A stretch of 64,000 nucleotides of DNA. Source: Hydra vulgaris. Lineage: Eukaryota > Cnidaria > Hydrozoa > Anthoathecata > Hydridae. This document shows positions 24,168 to 33,764 of the stretch, piece by piece; within the stretch, counting starts at the first letter, position 1, and the number at the start of each line of letters is the position of its first letter. The notes under the pieces are model-generated. The model was not told the origin of the DNA and made no database searches. It was given only the letters and a program-made list of their open reading frames with translations. The position numbers and the translations under genes are program-made. The stretch lies in contig NC_088926.1 in assembly GCF_038396675.1 (NCBI RefSeq), positions 18,930,001 through 18,994,000 of the forward strand, in the 5' to 3' direction.

Positions 24168-24379
24168 TATAATAAAATAAGTGTTTTTATTGATTTTTGA
24201 ATAAGACAAGTTTAGTCAACTGCTTCCTAAACTTTTTTCCAGTCAATTTGTTAGTTACTCCTTTGCCTTGGTGATGATAACTTATCTTGGATTAATTTTC
24301 TGAAATAACTTTAATTAGTGAAAATAAATGATTATCAGTTATAGCTGAATCAAACATATGATGAGTTAGTTCTGTGAAT

Positions 24380-25427
24380 ACTTTTGATAAATCAACTGAT
24401 ATTAAAAAACTTGAAATTGCATTTTTCAACATCTTTTTTCAACATTTTGGAAACATCTTTCAGTTTCTTCGCATGCCAAAACAACATTTTTGCTTGGTTT
24501 AACCAAACCTCCCCTGTCTTTAAATTTCAAAAAGCAAGTTTCTTCCAAATGATTAGTTATCAATGCATTCTGACATGTAATACAGATTATTTTATTGGCA
24601 GTCATCTTAGCTACATATCTAGAATTACCGCCTTTTTATATTCCAAAATATTACCGCCTTTTTATATTCCAAAAGATTACAAAAATTTGAAATATCTGCA
24701 TAATCATGATTTATACGCTTGAGTTCTCTCTCTAACAAATCATATTTTTTGATCAACCCAATTTCAGTCATTGATATTTTAGTATCAGCAGCAGTAAAAG
24801 AATCATCTAAAATACTTAAAATTTCAGTTTTATCTCTAATGCTATTGTTTCCTTTCCCGCACTGAATGTTACTTCGCAATAAAATGAGTTTATAAGTGGC
24901 TGTGAATTGTTGTGCATTTGGATTATTGTTAAACATTTCAGCAGATCCAACTGCACCAAAAAAAAGCTCTAGATGGTCTTGACTGAGCTTATATGTCAGT
25001 AGATATTTTAATAGTGAATCTTCTTTTTCCATCCAATCAAGAAAATATGCCTTGTACAGATTTTGTTGCAATCAAAAATCCAATAAAAACAGTCTTTCGA
25101 CTGGAAGAGATTATTCGATTACCAGTTGCATCTTTAAGAAAAAGAATATAGTTGTTTGCCATATAAAGAAATGGAAACCACATCGGTTTATAACAAACAC
25201 GTAATGCTGAATGAAATAAATGATCTATTGTTCTAATAAACTTAACAGTAGTATTGCATCCTTTAAACTGTGGCAACTTGAGATTTTGTGAACAATTATG
25301 TAAGACATCAGCATCACTTGAACTAAAAATTTGTGATGCTAAGTTTACTTTCATTTTTTATTACCAAAATTCTTTATGTGCTAACTTTAATCTGTTCCCT
25401 AATTTAAGTCCTTCTTGTGATTGTTTT
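24380..25427 (-). pseudogene. P-element/THAP9-type transposase, C-terminal half
   Basis: Minus-strand frames in order: QEGLKLGNRLKLAHK then MKVNLASQIFSSSDADVLHN (about 25320-25427), CNTTVKFIRTIDHLFHSA, a frame change near 25050, then LLTYKLSQDHLELFFGAVGS and FNNNPNAQQFTATYK (24870-25010), the signature of the P-element C-terminal catalytic part, then a further degenerate tail with CEETERCFQ near 24450. This continues the protein whose N-terminal part is at 31.2-32.84 kb. Confidence 0.85.
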
Positions 25428-25622
25428 ATTAAAGTCGGTGAATTAAAATTATTACGTTTAAGTGGTAAAAGTCACGTAGATAAACGTGACTATTGTATTT
25501 TTATAGTTATCATGGGAATTATAACTTTGTATTTATATACAAATTTATGTAATAGAAGGAAGGTTGAAAAACGCTCAAATAGTTGTTTTTAATATATATA
25601 TATAAACCAATGCAAGAAAGCA
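25428..25622 (+). repeat. Left LTR
   Basis: Shares most of its length with the right LTR but lacks that LTR's duplicated hairpin unit. The two differ by many substitutions and indels, so the insertion is old. Confidence 0.7.
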
Positions 25623-25639
25623 ACAAGCTATTTCGGCTA

Positions 25640-26200
25640 TTATGCCACCAGTATTTGATGGCAACCATCAACAGTTTATCCGTCAATTGCGAACATATAT
25701 TGCGGCAATATATGTTCGTAGTTGACGGATAAACCGCAGAACATATATTATAAAGCTTTTTAAACCAAAGTCATCTTTAATACTACGCTTTGAATTTGCA
25801 ACAATTAAGAAAGCAAGTAACGAAAGTGTGACGAAATTTTCACGACGGGTTGCAAGAGCTGCTGAAGGATACAAATTTACGGATAGAGGTGACAGGATGC
25901 GCAACCAATTTATTATTGGCTTTAACGATGGAGCTACGATCAAACGGCTATTACTGGAACCTGATGAACCTACATTTGCAAAGGCTGTTGAGGTTGCTAT
26001 TACTTTAAAACGAGTGACTCAAGAAGCCCGGCGATTGAATGGTTCCGATAATGTGATGGTTGCAGCAATATCGCTACATCCCCAAACAAATGGTTTTGCT
26101 GGAACAAATAAAATAACAAGTTTTAATTATGGGAAATTTGGACTTTATGCATGGGACTGCGAGGCAAAATGCAAGAACTGTTCACACAATTATTGAACCA
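25640..26200 (+). pseudogene. gag-like fragment of the gypsy element
   Basis: The frame 25828-26196 reads TKFSRRVARAAEGYKF, DRMRNQFIIGFNDG, then FAKAVEVAITLKRV, a pattern of retrotransposon gag/UBN2-type capsids. It ends with a CEAKCKNCSHNY stretch that may be a damaged CCHC knuckle. A 61-bp near-perfect inverted duplication (25674-25734) disrupts the N-terminal part. Confidence 0.65.
25674..25734. repeat. 30-bp inverted repeat inside the gag region
   Basis: Arms 25674-25703 and 25705-25734 match at 28 of 30 positions with a single base between them, which suggests a local inverted duplication. Confidence 0.9.
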
Positions 26201-26507
26201 AAGACTGCACCAAATGATAGCAAGGTTTAAAAGGAAAAGGAAGAATTTGGAAATAATGGCATCCAGTATTCTCCCGGAAACGGCGTTGCCATCATTAAAA
26301 GTTAAAATAAACGGAATGTTCCGAACAGCATTAATTGATTCTGGATGCTCAATTACCGTGGTTCATGCTGAATCTACACGTGAGCTTGTTTCAAAAAGTC
26401 AAAAACTCATCACAACTTTGGGAGGAACTGTACATGTACTACTTGAAATGGTAATCAAATTGGAAATTGATAGATTATACCGGATAGTTAATTCGTTAAT
26501 TGTTTAA
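26151..26507 (+). pseudogene. Retroviral-type aspartic protease region of the gypsy element
   Basis: TALIDSGCSITVVHAE carries the catalytic D-S-G, preceded by a beta-strand-like KVKINGMF. The frame overlaps the end of the gag frame, as expected for gag-pol in another frame, and stops early (26507). The next in-frame block (DLIFGMDAIEKFG) lies after the stop. Confidence 0.75.
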
Positions 26508-26644
26508 GACAAACCATTCGGGTTTGATTTGATTTTTGGAATGGATGCTATTGAAAAATTCGGATGAGCTGTAATCTATGGTGATAAAAACCGTACTGTC
26601 CGAATGCTAGCATGTGACACGGCAAAATATGGTGCAAATAAAAT

Positions 26645-26725
26645 AAGAAGTAAAGAGAACGAAATAAACGAAAAAAACGAAATAAACGAAGAGAAAGAAA
26701 TAAACGAAGAGAACGAAGTAAAACA
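26645..26725 (+). repeat. GAAATAAACGAA minisatellite between protease and RT
   Basis: Imperfect 12-base units (GAAATAAACGAA, GAGAACGAAGTA and variants) encode a run of Asn-Glu-Ile-Asn-Glu-Lys. Confidence 0.85.
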
Positions 26726-26769
26726 TCAGGACTTTACGGCAAAGTTCCACGGAAAAAAGTGGACGGCAT

Positions 26770-27470
26770 CGTGGAACTGGAATAAAAAGCCCGCAATTAA
26801 TATTACGATCCGCGAATACAAGATAAGCGAAGAGCATGAACGTAGTTACTGAAAAGAAATAAATGAATGGATCAATTCTGACATTCTTGTGCCGTATAAC
26901 GAGCAAGAATAGAGACCACCTAAAGTATTGATACCGCTCATGTGTGTTGTGCAAGAAAATAAAGGTAGAAAGATACGCCCAGTGGGAGACTTCCGAGCTC
27001 TCAACGAATTTGTAAATTGTCACAGCAAATGCCGACGTTTGTCAAAAAAAACTGCGTCGTTGGAGGAAAATTAAAAATGCAAAAACTCTTGATCTTAAGA
27101 AAGCCTACCTTCAAATTCACATTGACAAAAAACTGTGGCCATATCAAACTGTGATTATAAATGGGGAACGGTATTGTTTCACCAGAATGTGTTTTTGCAT
27201 CAACGTGGCTCCAACAACAATGACTACAATTCTTCGTCACGTGCTCAATATGAATTCTACCGTAAAGAAAGCATGTGATAATTACATTGATGATATATTC
27301 GTCGATGAAAGTGTTGAAACGGCTAAAAATATAGCAAAGCATCTTGATAAATTTGGGTTGCAGTGTAAATATCCAGAAGACCTAGAAAATGGACGTGTTT
27401 GTGATGGAGAGTCGAACGAAATAAAAATGGGGAACAGATATGGAAGCGGGAAAATGTAGTACAATTCAAA
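26770..27470 (+). pseudogene. Reverse transcriptase of the gypsy element
   Basis: Blocks in order: NITIREYKISEEHERSY, DILVPYNEQE, GRKIRPVGDFRALNEFV, TLDLKKAYLQIHIDKKLWP (first catalytic Asp), YCFTRMCFCINVAPTTMT, then NYIDDIFVDES (the YIDD catalytic pair, about 27277-27305) and a HLDKFGLQCKYPE connection. Stops and one frameshift near 27040 interrupt it. The wording matches Ty3/gypsy rather than BEL or copia (from memory). Confidence 0.8.
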
Positions 27471-27822
27471 TCTTCAAATGCATTCACACAATCACAGCTT
27501 TTTAGCAATTTAGGTAAACTTATTGGACATTACCCGGTGGCAGGAAGTTTGCGTTTACAAGCTTCATACTTCAAACGATTAGCTGGAAATATTCCACCGA
27601 ATGAGTATGTTTCTGAAAATTGCAAAGAAAAAATGAATGAGTTGCTTCACCGTTTGGAAAAAGAGGACTTGGTTGGTGGGAAATGGCTGGTACCAGTGAA
27701 TGGAAAAGCTGAGCTTTACTGTGATGCATCATCCATAGGACTTGGTGTAGTTCTTCTAATTGGAGGAGTAGTTATTGAAGATGCAGCATGGCTACGACCG
27801 ACGAGTGATACGCACCATATTA

Positions 27823-29588
27823 CAGGGTTTATGCAAAATATAAAACATTTTTTAAGAAAATATAAGACATTTTTTAAGAAAATATAAAACATTTAATTAA
27901 TTAGTTAAATATTTTACATTTAAAATATAAAACATTTAGTTACGTTATTACTGCACAACTTTGGAATTTATGAGGTTTATTCATTGCAAAGAAAAGAACT
28001 ATAAAAATAAAAAAAAGATGGCGGTATTTAGTTTGTTGACAGTTGTAAGTACCTTAAGAGGAGTCTATAATCAAATTTTTTATCATAATTTAAAGTTTGG
28101 AATCAGACTTTTAAATTCCGAATAAAAGTTTTATATTTATAAAATATTTAGATTTAATATAGTGAATAATGCTCGTTATAATTCTATCTTCTAAGTTTAT
28201 ATTAAGTAAAATGAAAAATAGAAAAGTTGCTATATCCATAATAAAAAAATGTTGTTTTTTTATCCAGAGAAAACATTTTAAATGCTTATAATTAAAATAT
28301 ATTATTTAGGCTTTATTTTTGTTGTATTATTTGATAAATAGAAAATAAGAGTGAGAAAAAAAAAACAAAAAAAAAATGCTCATTACAAAGGATATTGTAA
28401 GAACCATAGAAAGTCAGTTCTTAAAGAAATGAAGTTAAAAGAAATTGCGGAAGCAGGTAAAATATCAGTTTCTGCAACACGTTCTATTTCTGCTAAAATC
28501 AGTTAAGAACTTAGTGATGATGAAATCGCATCAGAAAAAAAATGAAGGCGCAGCTCTTATGACGAGTCACTTAAATCTGAAATTCGATTTTTAATTGAGG
28601 ATGATTCATCTTACACTTTTGCATCGTTGTAAAACATTCTCGTTGAAAGGAATATTAATGCATATATACCAACGATATCTAAGCATTTAAAGTCAATAGA
28701 GCTCACTAGAAAACGGCATACATTAGTACCGAAAGAGAGGAACTCACTGCAAAACGTTGTTTTAAGATAAATTTTTTGCAGGACTATTAATTCGATTCCT
28801 GACAATAACTTAGTGTTTCTAGATGAAACAGTCTTTAACTTACATGGTTCTAAGTAATATGGCTATTCTATAAAAAATACAAAATATTTTGTTACAGTGC
28901 CAGCAAATTGTGGAAAGAATGGAAGTATAATGGCCGCTATAATAGCTAATGGTATTCTAAGCTTTAAGATCATTTTTGCGATTTTATCACCAACAATTTA
29001 AGACTGTATTTCCTAACGAATCCCCATTCTGTACTAGTATTGGATAATTGTTTCATCGTCGAAGAGATGTAATTGATTTGCTCGGCCAATCGAATGTTTG
29101 AGTTTACTTTTTGCCACCGTATTCACTGCAATTGAACCCGATCGAGGAATCCTTTAGTTGTCTTAAAGCTAATTATACTTCTATAAGGCCGTTTCTAAAA
29201 ACTAGTAATGAAGCTAAGGCTACCTTAAATTTGCTTATACCGACATTTGGCGCTGAATTTTGTGGTTGGTATCGTAAAATGAGAATATGGGTTTTGAAAG
29301 GTTTAGCAAGGCAAGAGATAATATAACTTGAAATATATTAGTTATACTTACATAAAAAAATACACTTTATTCTTTAGATATTTATAAATAACTTAATATA
29401 TATCATAAATGCACTATTAAATCAACTAAAATCTTTTATATTTTCTTAAAAACTGTTTTATATATATTTTTAAAAGGTTTTATAATTTTTTAAAATTTGT
29501 TTTATATTTTCTCAAAAAATGTTTTATATTTTCTTAAAAAACGTTTTATATTTTCTTAAAAAATGTTTTATATTTCGCATAAACCCTG
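27823..29588. mobile_element. Tc1/mariner element, 1766 bp, TA target duplication, iterated TIRs
   Basis: TA duplicates lie at 27821-27822 and 29589-29590. Ends are CAGGGTTTATGCAAAATATA and its near-complement. The terminal repeats extend inward as a 22-bp tandem unit (AATATAAAACATTTTTTAAG) for two to three copies on the left and four to five on the right. The interior holds a degenerate plus-strand transposase. It sits inside RNase H of the gypsy element, whose reading frame is continuous if the insert and one TA are ignored. Confidence 0.93.
28375..29326 (+). pseudogene. Tc1/mariner transposase, degenerate
   Basis: Reads KDIVRTIESQFLKEMKLKEI and AGKISVSATRSISAK (HTH region) near 28390-28500, then FLIEDDSSYTFASL, IPTISKHLKSIELTRKR, NLVFLDETVFNLHGS (first catalytic Asp, about 28805-28850), GSIMAAIIANGI, a damaged second-Asp region near 29040 (VLDNCFIVE), and PPYSLQLNPIEESFSCLK with the third acidic residue (29114-29170). 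Several in-frame stops. Confidence 0.82.
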
Positions 29589-30069
29589 TAATATAAGTGA
29601 TCTAGATTTGATACTTCGAGGGCTAAATTTAGCCAGTTAATGTGATATAAAAGAACTCACAGTATACAGCAATAGCAAGAGCACCCTGGGATGGTTAAAC
29701 GCAGTTTTAAAAGAAGAATATCGCGTAAAGACTCGGGGGAATTTCTCAATTGTTAGCACAAAGATGGCTGAATACGATAAAGGAAATAGTAAATGATATT
29801 AAGATTATTGTACAATGGATTCCATCTGAACTAAATTTGACCGATCGACTTTCACGAATCTCTCAAAAATGGTGCAGAACAGTGTGTGCAACCGGATTAA
29901 CTCAACAGATAAACATATGGAAAATTCATTCAATTGGTCATTTTGGTGTCGCTCGAACATTGCAACTTTGTTTACGAAACAACCAGAATGTATCATGTAA
30001 GGAGGTTTCAGCAGCAATTGCAAGTTGTAATCAGTGCAACTCCATCAATCCTTATTCCGTTAAATGAAA

Positions 30070-30735
30070 GCATGGTCAGTTGAGTGTAAAATAAAATTGG
30101 AATCGGGTTGCCCTCGATGTAACGCATGTAAGTGTAGAACTGTACTTATCAATGATTGACTGCGACCCATCACGGTATACGGTGTAGAGTAAACTGGTAA
30201 CCAAAACAGCGGCTGAAGTTGTCGGAAAGCTTGAAGAAATATTCTCCTTATTTGGCCCGCCAGTTTGCCTTCTAATGGACAATGAATTTCGTTCACACGC
30301 ATTAACAAGGTTTGCTGAAGAATGGTACGTTAGTTTAGAATATCGAGCAGCCCATCGAGCTCAAGGTAATGGTATAGTTGAACGCATACACAGAACAATT
30401 AAAAGAGCAGTCACCCGCTCACGTTGTTTGATCGCTCTGGTAGTCTTTCTATACAATGAGACAATATCATCTAACTGCAGTGAAAGTCCATCGCAGCAAT
30501 TTAAGCGAAAACCAACTTCTTTTATCTCAGGTGTTGATACACGTAAGAAAGCTGAAAAATATGAAGTAGACAACATATTCAAGGAGGGTGATAATGTTTG
30601 GGTAAAACAGGCTCAAGTAACAAAATGTGATCAGTAGTGGATACCAGGTATAGTACGGAAGCAAAATACCTTGTTGTTTGACGTCAAAACCGCAAATAGG
30701 GTGTTCCCACGACATATCTCACATTTGCGTCGCCG
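30070..30735 (+). pseudogene. Integrase of the gypsy element
   Basis: LMDNEFRSHALTRFAEEW holds the second catalytic Asp and AHRAQGNGIVERIHRTIKR the catalytic Glu. VDNIFKEGDNVWVKQAQ and VFPRHISHLR follow as the C-terminal domain. The stop at 30637 is premature. Confidence 0.82.
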
Positions 30736-30953
30736 TATTCCAGACTCTTAGAATATAAATGACTCATCTAACGATGGTCTTGATATACCAAAAGATGAAG
30801 TTGAAAACGGTAAAGGAAGATATAACGAAGATGCCGTTCAAGTTCGAAATGATTCTCAAGAATGCAACGAACAAAAGATAACGCGCTCCGGACGAATAAT
30901 AAGAGCCCCACAACAATTAGACTTATGAGTTAATTCACCAAGAGTTTAAAATT

Positions 30954-31181
30954 CTATTAAAGTTGATGAATTAAAGTTATTACGTATACGTGGTAAAAGT
31001 CACGTAGATAAACGTGATGAAAGTCACGCATTCATATATAATTATTATTTTAATGACTATTGTAGTTTTATAATTGTCATGGGAATTATAACTTTGTATT
31101 TGTATACAACTATTGTAAACAATAGTTGTTTTTAATATATATATATATATGTATTTGTATACAACTATTGTAAACAATAGT

Positions 31182-31224
<43 letters not shown>

Positions 31225-31243
31225 CCAATGCAAGAATGCAACA
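30954..31243 (+). repeat. Right LTR with internal tandem duplication
   Basis: A ~53-bp segment ending in (TA)n and containing the hairpin ACAACTATTG-TAAA-CAATAGTTGT is present twice (about 31107 and 31160). The left LTR lacks this hairpin unit. Confidence 0.75.
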
Positions 31244-32840
31244 TTGACAGCAGTTTTTCTAGCACTACAAAGTATTGCCATCTAATTGTATTATTATCAC
31301 TGTCCAAAATAACGCCAAGATCTGCAAAAGTATTTCTAATCAGTTTCTGCATATGGCATACATCAAAAAATACATGCCTTTTTTCAGTCAAATTACTTGG
31401 ATGGAGAAACCAGGGCATTAAATTACTTGGCTTTAAACATGCACCAAGCTCCAAAAGTATGGAAAAGTTGTAAGACGGTCCATAACAAGTTAGTGAAATT
31501 ACTTTTATGCCAACATCAAAAAGTTTTTTTTAAACGATTCCTAACCAAATTTGCTCGCTCCACACCACTTAATCTGTCTATAAAGAAATAACCGCAAGGT
31601 ACTTTCTAGGTACTGTTTATCGAAACTACCATTAGAACAAGAGCATCTCTTGCTAATTATAAAGAGTCATCATTGTCAATACCATTTCCTAAATCAACAA
31701 ATCCTCTAAACTTTTTCCCGTCGCATTGTACTTGTTTTCGTAATGTCATCTTATCAAGCATGAGGGAACAGAACATCTGATGACCTGTTTTGTTTGAAGC
31801 GCAAACTGCAGCTTGAAGAGCAATAAAAGCATGTTTTGTAAATTCAGGTTCTGTAAATTCAGGTTCTGTTAGTACCTGGATGTACCGATTTTTTATTTGA
31901 GATTGATGAGGTAGCGCCAAATGAAATGTCTTACGAACAAACTCATAAGCTTTTAAAGAATAAAATTGCAAAGTCAATGCAAATGAACGTAGTTTATAGG
32001 GAAATTTATTTCTGTATAAATGTTGTTTTTTGATGTTAAGAACTCGTTTCATAATTTCAAGAGGGACTCCTGAAAGAGTTGTTTCAAGAATTTCTTCATA
32101 TCCAGATGAAATTAAGCTTTTATTTTTGAGCAATTGAACTACTGTCTTTAAAGATTTTACTTTAGATTTCAAACGATGATTTTTTTGCTGCTCATTCTTT
32201 AATTTTGATTTTAAATTAGATATCTTTTTTTCTTGTGCTTCTAAATATGGTGAAAAGTCTAATTGTCTATCAATTTCTCATTGAATATCTTTATTTTTAA
32301 GCAAACTAAATACTAATAGTGGTGGTGGTGGTGCTTTTCTGTTAACCTAGAAGCAACTATAGCAGTTTTGATAAATGATTATAAAATAATGCTAATAATT
32401 ATTAAGTAAATAATAATACAATTTATAAGAAGCAAAAGTTTAGATTTAAATGCTGTGAACTTGAATGAACCTTTAATTGATCTTTTTGATTTATAAATAG
32501 AGTTGGAATAACATCATGCTTCAAACGAATTTTTCGCCCAGTCTTATCAAAATAATATTCTTCAAAATGCTGTGAAAAAATTGTAGTATTTGTAGATGGT
32601 TCATAGTTTTCTGCCCAATTTTTCTTTAACCAGTTTTTTTTTATTTTGTTCATCTTTTGGAAATCTTTAATTATGAATAATAACATGTTAATTTTATACG
32701 ACAAATATTTTTAGATTTTATTTATAATAAAATGTAATAAATTTCACCCACCTGTAAAATAAAAACTTTTCTTTAGAATTGTGATCACTGTTTTTTGATC
32801 CAGCTCTATCTTTGCATCCAAAGATGTTGCAACTTAGCAT
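31244..32840 (-). pseudogene. P-element transposase, N-terminal THAP and central part
   Basis: From the N terminus: MLSCNIFGCKDRAGSKNSD (THAP C-x4-C), a probable 87-bp intron at 32665-32751 with GT donor and AG acceptor, then FPKDEQN and, after an A-run frameshift, NWAENYEPS, TIFSQHFEEYYF, LKHDVIPTLF. The third zinc ligand, normally Cys in (C)S-x-HF, is Phe. Downstream come the coiled coil, YPYKLRSFALTLQFYSLKAY-like block (read as FPYKLRSFALTLQFYSLKAY), VRKTFHLALPHQSQI, MLDKMTLRKQ, then VFFDVCHMQKLIRNTFADLG of the insertion domain. The rest is at 24.4-25.4 kb. Confidence 0.83.
32665..32751 (-). other. Predicted intron within the THAP domain
   Basis: On the minus strand TACAG|GTGGGTG is the donor and AATTAAAG|ATTTCC the acceptor. 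Joining restores the Tyr-Arg-Phe-Pro wording expected in THAP domains, which supports a real intron. Confidence 0.7.
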
Positions 32841-33140
32841 AGTGATAATATAGTATAAACACCTGAATATTTAATAGTGCTGTAATACACACTGGTCTGA
32901 AAATGTTATTAGATGTTTTGAGATCAGTGGTTGTAATATAACTGTGTTAAAGAAATTTTTTATTGTAATATTGATTGAGTTAAGTTTGACAGTGACTTTG
33001 AGTCTAAGTCATTGAGAGATTATTTTTTACTTTAGAATATAACTATTGCTTTATATTTTCACTAATTAATGAATCTAGAAAGTTCGTGTGTTAAATAATA
33101 AAATGACTTTTATAATCCTAGAAGGAACCTCTGAGTTGTG
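32841..33140. other. A+T-rich flank of the P element
   Basis: Probably the 5' flank or terminal region of the P element. No inverted repeat partner was found. Confidence 0.4.
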
Positions 33141-33145
33141 CGTAC

Positions 33146-33605
33146 TGACAGTTAGGGTTGCCAACATATGTATTTTGACCAGAAGAATCCGGGTTTAGCG
33201 ACGTTTGGCCGGGCTCCAGATTTTCAATAATTTATTCCGGGTTTTTTCAAAATTCAAAATTTATTTTCCGTTAGAATACAATTTGCCATATTTTTAAGAT
33301 TAATGAATATGTTACTGAATTACGGAACGTATCTAACTGCGCGAGTACCGAAAAAATCTGGATTGCTATTTTTAATGCGGTTGATAATCTAAACGAAATA
33401 AGAAAAATAGTCTCCAAGACTATTGTCTGTTTGGAGAAGTGATAGGAACAGAATGCGATTGAATCTTGTAAAAGGCGAACTTGCCATTAGAATTAATTTC
33501 GATATGATTTGCGAAGAATTTTTCTTATATTTAAAAGCTCCAGAGCAGAAGTCTTTGGTGCAAGGTGCACAAAGTAATAAAAAGGACAATTTTAGAAAGT
33601 AATAT
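33146..33605 (+). pseudogene. hAT-type transposase C-terminal fragment
   Basis: A TAGGGTTGCCAAC sequence near 33153 resembles a hAT terminus. Downstream, one plus-strand frame reads NRMRLNLVKGELAIRINFDM followed by CEEFFLYLKAPEQKSLV, resembling the C-terminal end of hAT transposases. It is short and isolated. Confidence 0.5.
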
Positions 33606-33764
33606 AAAACATGTTCATCGTTCTTTATAATTTAATTTGATATCTACTCATTATTTAAGCCAGAATTTTTTTTTTTTATGTTAATTTTTCTTGGGGGACG
33701 CCGCATTTTATTTTGAGTAACTTTGAAAAAAAAATTTCATGAGCAATAAAGCATTGCTTTTTGT

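Larger units (their letters stand above)
27530..30067 (+). pseudogene. RNase H and H2C2 part of the gypsy element, split by an insertion
   Basis: The connection and RNase H start read YCDASSIGLGVVLLIGG (about 27718-27768) and then THHI at 27820. The frame is interrupted by the Tc1/mariner element and resumes exactly after it with the remaining RNase H (DLDLILRGLN and SNSKSTLGWLNAVL), then TDRLSRI and CNQCNSIN at 30030-30055. Internal stops are present. Confidence 0.75.
25428..31243 (+). mobile_element. Ty3/gypsy-type LTR retrotransposon, degenerate, interrupted by a Tc1/mariner element
   Basis: The two LTRs (about 25428-25622 and 30954-31243) share GGTAAAAGTCACGTAGATAA, ATCATGGGAATTATAACTTTGT-type blocks and the CCAATGCAAGAA end. 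Between them, in order, are a gag fragment, protease, RT, RNase H and integrase on the plus strand, the Ty3/gypsy order. Multiple stops and frameshifts, plus a 1.77-kb insertion inside RNase H, leave it non-functional. The exact LTR ends and the target duplication could not be settled. Confidence 0.83.
24170..32840 (-). mobile_element. P element with THAP domain, interrupted by a Ty3/gypsy-type element
   Basis: The transposase reads on the minus strand from ATG at about 32840 (THAP domain), through the coiled-coil and catalytic region to about 31244, is interrupted by the LTR element at ~25.43-31.24 kb, and resumes from 25.43 kb down to about 24.2 kb. The terminal repeats were not identified. 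The left boundary is set by the (TA)n tract. Several frameshifts and stops make it inactive. Confidence 0.83.

Noticed and set aside
24384-24722. 112-codon plus-strand frame
   Set aside because: Antisense to the P-element transposase C terminus.
26607-27023. 138-codon minus-strand frame in the gypsy element
   Set aside because: Antisense of RT and of the GAAATAAACGAA repeat.
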